Origin: Cervus elaphus
Taxonomy: Eukaryota > Chordata > Mammalia > Artiodactyla > Cervidae
Direction of reading: 5' to 3'
Length of the DNA stretch: 64,000 nucleotides
Assembly: GCF_910594005.1 (NCBI RefSeq)
Contig: NC_057827.1
Span: 4,898,001 to 4,962,000 of the forward strand
Made by a program: the position numbers and the translations under genes. Positions within the stretch are counted from its first letter, which is position 1; the number at the start of each line of letters is the position of its first letter. The notes beneath the pieces were generated by a model that made no database searches, was not told the origin of the DNA, and saw only the letters and a program-made list of their open reading frames with translations. Positions 47,201 to 56,211 of this stretch are shown here, in pieces.

Positions 47201-50200
47201 CCAGGTTGACTCCCTCATAGACCCTGCACTTGGAGCCACATACCCACAGTCTCACAGGTGACTCATCCAAATCCCTGTACCAGGGCTCACATAACCACAG
47301 TCTTCCAGATGCTGGACTATTGACCCCAGCACCCAGCGTCACATGTCCACAGATTCTATCATGACCCCACATTCCAGACACTGTACCTTGGGACACATAC
47401 CCACAGTCTCTAGGGTGAACACCCTCCTAGACATTGTACATGGTGTCACATGGGCACATTCACCAACTCCCAAACCCTGTACCTAGGGTCACACATAGAT
47501 AGTCTCAGGCTGACCCCACTCGCCAGAACTTGCACCTGGGTTCATATGTCCACAGCGCCCAGGGTAACACCAACTGTCAAACAATTGTACTGGGTTCAAA
47601 CACCCACTGGTTCTAGGGTGACACCAATTCCAAGCCACTGAACCTAGGGTAACACATCCATAGTCTCCTGGGTGGCAACGCCTCCCAGATCATGCACTAG
47701 GTCTCACAACTCTGCAGTCACCAGGGTGACTACACCTCACAGAATATTGTAATTCTGGTCACATTGCCCCAGGCTCCAGGGTGACCCCGTATCTCTAACC
47801 CTGTACCTGGGGTCACATGTACATGGTGGCCAGGAAGACACGCCTCCCCAGACTCTGTACACGGAATCACATTGGCACAGTCGCCAGGGTGACCCCAACT
47901 TCCCCACCCTGTACCTGGGGTCACATGTCCAGAGTCTCCTGGATTAACCCACATTCAAGGGCTAGTAACTGGGATCACATGTCCACAGTCTCGAGGCTTT
48001 CCCCACCCACAAGTGCCTGTACCTGGGGTCACACATCAACTGACTCCAGGGTGACTCCCTCCCAGACCGTTCACCTGGCATCCCATGTCCCCAGACTTTT
48101 CTGTGATGTCATTTCCCAGACTCTGCACATGTGCTAACAGATTCACAGGCTCCGTGGTGACCCCCTTCCTGGTCTCTGTAACTTGGGTCACATGTTCTCA
48201 GTATCCGGTGTGACCCCACCTCTCATATCCTATACCGTTGGTGACTTGGCCACAGATTCCAGGGTAACCCTCCCCTGCCAGACCCTGTGCTTATTTACAC
48301 ACATCCACAATCTCCAGGATGTTCGCCTCCCATACCCTGCACCTGGAGTCACATGTCAACAGTTTCCAGCGTGAACCCCACTTCACCCACTGCACCTGGG
48401 CTCACATATCCACATCGTGCAGGGCGACACCTCTTCCAGATCATTTCCCTGCCATTAAATGCCTGCAGTCCCCAGAGTGGCCCCGTACCTCCCAGACACT
48501 GTACCTGAGGTCACATATACAGAGTTTCCTGGGTCACCCCCATCCCAGACCCTGTACTTGGGTTCAGATATCCGAGTGTCTTGGGGGACCCAGTTCAGAC
48601 CTTACATCTAGGGTCAAATGCCCAGTATCCAGGATGACTTGCCTCCCCAGTCAGTGCATCTGGGGTCATATGTCCACAATCTTCAAAGTGACCCCATCCC
48701 CTAACCCTGCACCTTACTCACACATCCACAGTCTCCAGAGTGACCACATACCAGTACCTACACCTAAGGTCACATGTCCACTGTCTCACGGGTGACCTCT
48801 TCCCTGAACTTGTTCCAGATTTCACACGATCACCATTGCCACAGTGACCACCAACAGATCCTGAACCTGTGGTCACAGTTCAACAGTCTGCCTGATGAGA
48901 CCCATTTTGTACCCTCAACCTTGTGAACCTGCACCTGGGATCACAAGTCCATATTCTCCATGGTGTCATCCCCCAGACCCTGTACCTAGTGTCATATATA
49001 CAGTCTCCTGGGCTTCCCCACTTCCCATACCATGCACCTGGGATCACACATCCACAGTATCCAGGGTGACCCCCCTCCTAAACCTGTACCTGGTGTCACA
49101 AGTCGACAGACTCCAGGATGACCCTACTGTTAAGATCCTGTACCTAGGGTCACAAGTCCACTGTTTCCAGTGTGAGCCCCCCTCCCAGACTCTACACTTG
49201 GGGTCACTTGTCGAGAGTCTCCAGGGTGACCCCACCTCCCAAAAACTGTACCTAGGGTGAAACATCCACAGTCACTCAGGTTGGCCCCAACTCCCAGAAC
49301 CTGTACCTGGGGTCCCACTTCCGTAGTCTCAGGGTTACCACACGCCCAGACATTTAACATGGTGCCCCATGATCTTGGATGCCAGGGTTACCCTCTCCAA
49401 GACCTGTAATGGGGTCACATGTTCACAGTCTCCAGAGTGTCGTCACTTCCCAGACCCTCCACCTGGAGTCACACAAAGACAGGTTCCAAGGTGACTCCCT
49501 CGCAGGCCCTGCACCTGGAGTCACATATTCACAATCTCACCTTGGGGGATCCCATTCAGACCCTGGATCTAGGGTCATGTATCCAGTCTCCAAGATGATT
49601 TGCCTCCCAAATGGTGCATCTGGGGTCACATGACCACAATCTCCAAAGTGAACCCATCCCCTAACCCTGCACCTAAGTCACATGGCTAATAGTTTCCAGA
49701 GTGACCTCAACCCAGACCCTGAAACGAGGGTCACATGTACACAGTCTTGGAGGGTGACCCCCTCTGTGAACTTGTACTAGGTTTCATATGTCCACCATCG
49801 CCAGAGTGACTACCACCAGATCCTGTACCTGTGGTCATAGATCCACAGTCTGCAGGGTGAAACCCTTTTCCTACCCTGAACTTTGGGTCACACGAACACA
49901 GTCTCCAGGGTGACCCCACCCAAACCTGCACCTGGGGTCACATGTCCACACTTTCCATGGTGACATACCTGAGACCCTGTACCTACTGTCATATATCCAC
50001 AATCTCCTGGGTTACCACACTTCCCATACCATACACCTGTGATCATATGTCCACAGTCTCGAGGGTGGCCCCCTGTATAACCTGTACCTGCTGTCACAAG
50101 TCCACAGCCTCCAGGTGACCCCACCCTCAAGATCCTGTACCTAGGGTCACAAGTCCACTTTTTCCATGGTGAGTCTACCTCCCAGACCCTGCATTTGGGG

Positions 50201-50914
50201 TCACATGTCCAGAGTCTTCAGGGTGACCCCACCTCCCAGAAACCATACCTCGGGTGAAATGTCCACCATTTTCAGGATGGCATCAACTCCTAGAATCTGT
50301 GCCTGGGGTCACACTTCCAAACTCTCAGTGTATCCCCACCTCCCAGACATATAACCTTGCGTCCCATGACCCTGGCCACAAGGGTTACCCCCTCCAAGAC
50401 CCTGTAATAGGTGTCACATGTCCACAGCCTCTTGTTTGTCAAAACTTTGTAGACCTCACCTGGAGTCACACAAACACAGGTTCCATGGTGACTCCCTCAC
50501 AGACCCTGCACCTGGAATCACATATTCACAGGCTCCAGGGTGACCCCCTCGGAAATCCTGTACCTGAGATCACATATCTACAGTCTCCAGGGTGAATCCC
50601 ATCCTCACACACTGTCTGAGTGAAATCATCCAGTCTCCCATGAGACCTCAATGTCAAGAACTTATCCCTTGTGATAGAAGTCCACATTCTCCAGGGTGAC
50701 ATTATCTCCCACACCCTGCACCTTGGGAAACATATTCACAGTCTCCAAGGTGACCTTACCTCCCAGACCCTTTACCTGGGGTCACATGTGCAAATTATCC
50801 AGGTTTCCCACCACTCCAACACCCTGCACCTGGGTCAAAAGCCCACAGTCTCAAGGGTGACCACCTATCTGACCATGTTCCTGGGCTACATGGCCAGAAT
50901 CTCCAGGATGATCT
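44222..50914 (+). repeat. 53-54 bp minisatellite, long block with higher-order repeats
   Basis: More than a hundred degenerate copies of a unit of the form 'cctgtacctggggtcacat', 'gtccacagtctccagggtga', 'ccccacctcccagac'. Distinctive multi-unit passages recur: the 'tgtcacaa...ccacagcctccagg...caagatcctgtac' passage begins near 44265, 46889, 49092 and 50090, giving steps of about 2.62 kb, 2.20 kb and 1.0 kb (the first holds a 263-bp SINE). Most units carry GGGTCA early and TGACCC late. Many short frames exist because 54 is divisible by three; none is a gene. Confidence 0.92.
46478..46740 (-). mobile_element. Bov-A2 SINE
   Basis: Two BovB-derived monomers in tandem read on the - strand, each with 'actccagt' and 'gagtcggacacgactgag'-like words, separated by 'tcactttcacttttcac', with a GCT-repeat (AGC tail on the element strand) at 46478-46491. 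Sibling passages at 48975 and 49975 lack it, so the insertion happened after that part of the minisatellite was duplicated. I see no clear target-site duplication. Confidence 0.92.
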
Positions 50915-51117
50915 TGAAAGGTATTGCTGAACCACACAAAGACATTGGAATTCTTGGCCTCCAGAGGAGAAGAATTCACTTCGGTGCCAAAGATGAGGCT
51001 GGATTGCTTAGAGCTTTTATGTAATAAAGTTGTATTAAAGTATAAAGGAGATAGAGAAAGCTTCTGACATAGGCATCAGAAGGGGGCAGAAAGAGTAGCC
51101 CCTTGCAAGTGTTAGAA
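50915..51117 (-). mobile_element. ERV LTR (BTLTR1-like), R/U5 part
   Basis: On the - strand the piece runs from within the LTR to a terminal CA at 50915, at the border with the minisatellite. Its + strand text ('gcttctgacataggcatcag', 'aagggggcagaaagagtagc') is typical of a common cattle ERV LTR. The rest of this LTR lies at 54633-54894, beyond two inserted elements. Confidence 0.75.
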
Positions 51118-51328
51118 ATGGAATTATATGGCTCAGATGGTAAAGCATCTGTCTGCAATGCTGGAGACCCAGGTTAGATCCCTGGGTCAGGAAGATCTCC
51201 TGGAGAAGGAAATGGCCACCCACTCCAGTACATTTGCCTGGAAAATCCCAGGGACAGAGGAGCCTGCTAGGCTACAGTCCATGGGGCCACAAAGAGTTGG
51301 ACACGACTGAGCAACTTTACTTTACTTT
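51118..51328 (+). mobile_element. Bov-tA2 SINE
   Basis: tRNA-derived head 'ggctcagatggtaaagc' with B-box-like 'ggttagatccctggg', then the BovB-derived tail ending 'agagttggacacgactgag' and a 'tttactttactttt' end. It sits inside the ERV LTR, immediately left of the BovB. Confidence 0.9.
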
Positions 51329-51340
51329 TAATTAGTTATT
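51329..51340 (+). repeat. Target-site duplication, left copy (BovB in LTR)
   Basis: 'taattagttatt' matches 'taattacttatt' at 54621-54632 at 11 of 12 positions. Confidence 0.75.
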
Positions 51341-51584
51341 CAGATCAGTTCAGTTCCGTTCAGTCGCTCAGTCATGTCTGACTCTTTGGGACCCCATGAA
51401 TCACAGCACGCCAAGCCTCCCTGTCAGTCACCAACTCCTGGAGTTTACTCGAACTCATGTACATCGAGTCGGTGATGCCATCCAGCCATCTCATCCTCTG
51501 TCATCCCCTTTTCCTCCTGTCCCCAATCCCTCACAGCATCAGGGTCTTTTCCAATGAGTCAGCTCTTCGCACTAGGTGGCCAAA

Positions 51585-52970
51585 TTACTGGAGTTTCAGC
51601 TTCAGAATCAGTCGTTCCAAAGAACACCCAGGACTGATCTCCTTTAGGATGGACTGGTTGGATGTCCTTGCAGTCCAAGGGACGCTCAAGAGTCTTCTCC
51701 AACACCACAGTTCAAAAGCATAAACTCTTCGGTGCTCACCTTTCTTCACAGTCCAATTCTCACGTCCATACATGACGATTGGAAAAACCATAGCCTTGAC
51801 CAGATGGACCTTTGTTGGCAAAGTAGTGTCTCTGCTTTTTAATATGATATCTAGGTTGGTCATAACTTTCCTTCCAAGGAGTAATTTTCTTTTAATTTCA
51901 TGGCTGCAATCACCATCTGCAGTGATTTTGGAGACCCAAAAGATAAAGTCTGACACTGCTTCTGCTGTTTCCCCATCTATTTCCCATGGAGTGATGGGAC
52001 CTGATGCCATGATCTTAGTTTTCTGAATGTTGAGCTGTAAGCCAACTTTTTCAGTCTCCTCTTTCACTTTCATCAAGAGGCTTTTTAGTTCTTCTTCACT
52101 TTCTGCCATAAGGGTGGTGTCATCTGCATATCTGAGGTTATTGATATTTCTCCTGGCAATCTTAATTCCAGCTGGTGCTTCTTTTAGCCCTGCATTTCTC
52201 ATGATGTGCTCGGCATATAAGTTAAATAAGCAGGGTGACAACGTACAGTCTTGACTTACTCCTTTTCCTATTTGGAACCAGTCTGTTGTTCCATGTTCAG
52301 TTCTAACTGTTGCTTCCTGCACTGCATACAGGTTTCTCAAGAGGCAGGTCAGGTGGTCTGGTATTCCCATCTCCTTCAGAATTTTCCACAGTTAATTGTG
52401 ATACACACAGTCAAAGGCTTTGGCATAGTCAATAACGCAGAAATACATGTTTTTTTTGTTTTTTTTTTTTCTGGAACTCTGTTGCTTTTTTGATGATCCA
52501 GCAGATATTGGCAATTTGATCTCTGGTTCCTCTGCCTTTTCTAAAGCCAGCTTGAACTTATGGAAGTTCACAGTTCATGTATTGCTGAAGCCTGGCTTGG
52601 AGAATTTGGGCATTACTTTACTAGCATGTGAGATGAGCATAATTGTGTGGTATTTTGAACATTCTTTGGGATTACCTTTCTTTCTAATTGGAATGAAAAC
52701 TCACCTTTTCCAGTCCTATGGCCACTGCTGAGTTTTCCAAATTTGCTGGCATTATGAGTGCAGCACTTTCACAACATCATCTTTCAGTATTTGAAATACT
52801 TCAACTGGAATTCCATCACCTCCACTAGCTTTGTTCTTAGCGATGCTTTCTAATTCCCACTTGACTTCACACTCCAGGATGTCTGGCTCTAGGTGAGTGA
52901 TCACAACATTGTGATTATCTGGGTCATGAAGATCTTTTTGTACAGTTCTTCTGTGTATTCTTGCCACCTC
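51585..52970 (-). pseudogene. BovB reverse transcriptase remnant, frameshifted
   Basis: A 261-codon frame (52370 down to 51585) holds the later part of the RT: 'GIPDHLTCLLRNLY', 'GVSQDCTLSPCLFNLYAEH', an intact 'RYADDTTLM' box and the C-terminal 'ELWCWRRLLSVPWTARTSN' region. The part before it, with motif A, is cut by a poly-A expansion (T-run on the + strand, 52450-52471) and further stops. The RT N-terminal piece survives in the frame at 52752-52967 ('NKASGGDGIPV'). Confidence 0.88.
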
Positions 52971-53940
52971 TTCTTAATTGCTTCTGCTAGGTCCATAGCA
53001 TTTCTATCCTTTATTGAACCCATTTTTGCATGAAATATTCCCTTGGTATCTCTAATTTTCTTGAAGAGATCTCTAGTCTTTCCCATTCTGTTCTTTTCCT
53101 CTATTTCTTTGCATTGATGTCTGAGAATGGCTTTCTTATCTCTCCTTGCTATTCTTTGGAACTCTGCATTCAAATGGGAATGTTTCCTTTTCTTCTTTGC
53201 TTTTTGCTTCTCTTCTTTTCACAGCTATTTGTAAGGCCTCCTCATACAACCATTTTGCCTTTTTGCATTTCTATTCCATGGGGATAGTCTTGATCCCTGT
53301 CTCCTGTACAGTGTCATAAACCTCCATCCATAGTTCTTCAGGCACTCTGTCTATCGGATCGAGTCCCTTAAATCTATTTCTCACTTCCACTGTATATTCA
53401 TAAGGGATTTGATTTAGGTCATGCTTGAATGGTCTAGTGGTCTTCCCCACTTTCTTCAATTTAAGTCAGAATTTGGCAGTAAGGAGTTCATGATCTGAGC
53501 CACAGTCTGTTCCCAGTCTTGTTTTTGCTGACTCTATAGAGCTTTTCCATATTTGGTTGCAAAGAATATAACCAATTTGATTTTAGTGTTGACCATCTGG
53601 TGGTATCCATGTGTAGACTCTTCTCTTGTGTTGTTGGAAGAGGGCATTTGCTATGACCAGTGTGTTCTCTTGGCAAAACTCTATTAGCCTTTGTCCTGTT
53701 TCATTCTGTACTCTAAGGCCGAATTTGCCTTGGAGTTACTCCAGGTGATTGTTGACTTCCTACTTTTGCATCCCGGTCCCCTATAATGAAAAGGACGTCT
53801 TTTTTGGATGTTAGTTCTAAAAGGTCTTGTAGTTCTGCACAGAACTGTTCAACATCAGCTTCTTCAGCGTTACTGGTTGGGGTATAGGCTTGGATTACCA
53901 TGATATTCAATGGTTTGCCTTGGAAACGAACAGAGATCAT
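52901..53940 (-). pseudogene. BovB linker and endonuclease C-terminal remnants
   Basis: Successive frames carry the middle of the ORF: 53713-53940 is the second half of the endonuclease, with 'GDRDAKVG' where the family has GDWNAKVG, so the asparagine of that motif is lost. 53488-53676 and 53271-53459 continue the domain into the linker, and 52901-53173 ('MNAEFQRIARRDKKA') leads into the RT. Each joint is a frameshift or stop. Confidence 0.82.
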
Positions 53941-54002
53941 TCTGTCATTTTTGAGATTGCATCCAAGTACTGCATTTCAGACTCTTTTGTTGCCCATGAT
54001 GG

Positions 54003-54272
54003 CTATCCATTTCTTCTAAGCGATTCCGGCCCACAGTAGTAGATATAATGGTCATCTGAGTTAAATTCACCCATTCTAGTCCATTTTAGTTCACTGATTC
54101 CTAGAATGTCAACATTCACTCTTGCCACCTCCTGTTTGACCACTTCCAATTTGCCTTGATTCATGGACCTAACATTCCAGATTCCTATGCAATACTGCTC
54201 TTTACAGCATCGGACCTTGCTTCTATCACCAGTCACATGCACAACTGAGTATTGTTTTTGCTTTGGCTCCAT
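54003..54272 (-). pseudogene. BovB endonuclease N-terminal remnant
   Basis: An 89-codon frame with 'MEPKQKQYSVVHVTGDRSK', the asparagine motif in 'IWNVRSM' and the glutamate motif in 'DILGISELKW'. Both catalytic positions are kept here, unlike the copy at 37980-38297. The frame then breaks before 'GDRDAKVG'. Confidence 0.85.
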
Positions 54273-54620
54273 CCCTTCATTCTTTCTGGAGTTATTTCTC
54301 CACTGAACTCCAGCAGCATATTGGGCACCTACTGACCTGGGGAGTTCCTCTTTCAGTATCCTATCATGTTACCTTTTCATACTGTTCATGGGGTTCTTGA
54401 GGCAAGAATATTGAAGTGTTTTGCCCTTCCCTTCTCCAGTGGACCACATTCTGTCAGACCTCTCCACCATGACCCTTCTGTCTTGGGTGGCCCCACACAG
54501 CATGGCTTAGTTTCATTGAGTTAGACAAGACTGTGGTCCGTGTGATCAGATTGGCTAGTTTCCTGTGATTATGGTTTCAGTGTGTCTCCCCTTTGAGGCT
54601 TTCTTGCAACACATCCAAGG

Positions 54621-54632
54621 TAATTACTTATT
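54621..54632 (+). repeat. Target-site duplication, right copy (BovB in LTR)
   Basis: 'taattacttatt', one mismatch from 51329-51340. LTR sequence follows directly ('acagtgaatcaaaagaatg'). Confidence 0.75.
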
Positions 54633-54894
54633 ACAGTGAATCAAAAGAATGTCTGGAGGTTGTAAAGACCTTGCTAGACCTACTCCCATAATTTACACCT
54701 TAAGATAACAGGACTAGCCCAAAGTTTTTTTTCCAGAGACTGTCCTCAAGCAGGATACATTATTGCTATATAATCCTCAGGAATGTAGAGAGACAAAAAA
54801 GTTTGTCCTTTCTTCCTCCTTGAGAATTCCAGACCCCTCTCTCATTGGGGACCCCTGGATTTCTTATCAATCTGCCGAGGAATTGACTTTCTCA
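54633..54894 (-). mobile_element. ERV LTR (BTLTR1-like), U3 part
   Basis: On the - strand the LTR begins with TG at 54894, immediately after a polypurine tract, and runs down to the BovB insertion. Words such as 'aaaagaatgtctggagg' and 'ctcattggggacccctggat' on the + strand agree with the cattle LTR type. With 50915-51117 it makes about 465 bases of LTR split by two insertions. Confidence 0.78.
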
Positions 54895-54910
54895 TTTCCC
54901 CCTTTTGTTT
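54895..54910 (-). other. ERV polypurine tract
   Basis: On the - strand 'aaacaaaagggggaaa' directly precedes the LTR start, the position and composition expected for the plus-strand primer site of a retrovirus-like element. Confidence 0.75.
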
Positions 54911-54979
54911 AAGGAGGATTATGTTGCCAAGGGAAGGTGCATTGTTTTCGTTTCATAAATACATCCTGCTGTCTAGGGG

Positions 54980-55550
54980 AGTGGTCCCTAAATTGTTAAG
55001 GCAACATATTCTCCTAACCCTAATAATCCGGGTCTCTGATCTAGGGGCCCCAAGTAATAGTTGGAGGAGGCTGTGGCACTCATAGGAGCTTGGACAACCA
55101 TTTGTAACTTAAAAGCTTTTAGACGGTTAGAAAACCCCATTATACAGTTACAGATGTAAGGCAAAATGTCATTAAACCAAGTTAAAATCAAAATGAAAAG
55201 TCACATTATGCCCATAGTTACATCAGTCCATCTTAGTGTTCTTTAGATGTCATCAGTTTAAGAAGAGGCATCACATGTGATTGTTGTTGAAGGTATTTGC
55301 AGACTTGGAGAAAGTCCTTTCCTTGAAGTGGAGATGTCCACCACGAGAAGCCTTCCACTGATGAAGAGGGGAGCTCTGCACAGACCCAGAAGTTAGACTG
55401 ATTGTGAAATGCTGCGTAGGAGTGAGCCCAAGCATTGTCTTGAGGTTCAAACGGCAGACTCAGGATTTTTGGAGTCAGCATAAGTAGACTTAGATAGATT
55501 ATCACGCCCATCTGAAAAGTACAAAGCCAGAGCATAGAAAGTAAAGACAT
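54980..55550 (-). pseudogene. ERV env remnant with large internal deletion
   Basis: Two pieces remain. The frame 55550-55233 (105 codons) begins with a hydrophobic leader and has the tryptophan/cysteine-rich N-terminal surface-subunit pattern seen in class I (gamma-type) ERV envelopes. The frame 55191-54988 looks like the membrane-proximal and cytoplasmic end of the transmembrane subunit. Most of the surface subunit, the cleavage region and the fusion and heptad regions that lie between them in complete envelopes are missing; only about 50 bases separate the pieces. This cannot form an envelope protein. Assignment is by pattern only. Confidence 0.65.
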
Positions 55551-56211
55551 AAAATGAAGTCACTCAGTTCTGGTCAGGGTGCCACTTCTTAACTCGAGTG
55601 TGATGTACCCTCATATCAATTCCTGGCACTTTGACAGCTGTGGGAGAAGAAAGAATAACCTGGTAAGGGTCTTCCGAGAGGGGCTCAAGGGATGGGCCCC
55701 CAGACCCCAATGTTTTTATGAGGACCTCGGTTCCTGGCTCAAATAGAGGCTTGCTTGACTCAAGCTGGGTCAGGAGTCAACTCCCAGAGTTCTGTTAATG
55801 CCTGCTGAAAAGCTGAGAGCTGAGTTACATAATTAGTAAAGTCCTAGGCTTCAGGGTCTATAACAATGTCTATGCATAAGAAAGGCTTTCCACAAATAAA
55901 TTCAAAAGGAAACAGTCCCTCCTCATTAAAGCAATGAGTAGGACTTTAAACCAATTGTCCTGTGTCTCAAGTTAATTTATGCAGAGGCCTTTTGATAATG
56001 TCATTAGCTTTTTCAAACTTCCCTAAGGATTGGGGTTTACAGGAACCGTGTAAGTGATATTTTATTCCTAGAGCTTTAGACACCACCTGAGTTAGAGCAC
56101 CTTCAAAGGCAGAACCATTGTCACTCTGAAAGCTCCATGGCAATCCAACCTGGGGATAATTTCATGGATTAAAATCCTTATATCCTCCTTATGTTTATAA
56201 CATCTTGACGT
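55551..56211 (-). pseudogene. ERV pol (integrase C-terminal region) remnant
   Basis: In broken - strand frames the order of motifs fits the end of a gamma-type integrase: a glycine-lysine-aspartate/glutamate-rich core end, a proline-rich segment, then the C-terminal strand region near 55680-55580 just ahead of env. Stops and frameshifts interrupt it every few dozen codons. The rest of pol, gag and the 5' LTR are absent: the element is cut at 56211, where satellite DNA begins. Confidence 0.6.

Larger units (their letters stand above)
51341..54620 (-). mobile_element. BovB (RTE) LINE, nearly full length
   Basis: The - strand element runs from 5' untranslated sequence (54620) through endonuclease, linker, reverse transcriptase and C-terminal region to the 3' end at 51341 ('tcagttccgttcagtcgctc' on the + strand). 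At about 3.28 kb it lacks only part of the 5' untranslated region. It inserted into the ERV LTR next to the Bov-tA2 SINE and is flanked by a 12-base near-exact duplication. Many frameshifts and stops; not autonomous now. Confidence 0.93.
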
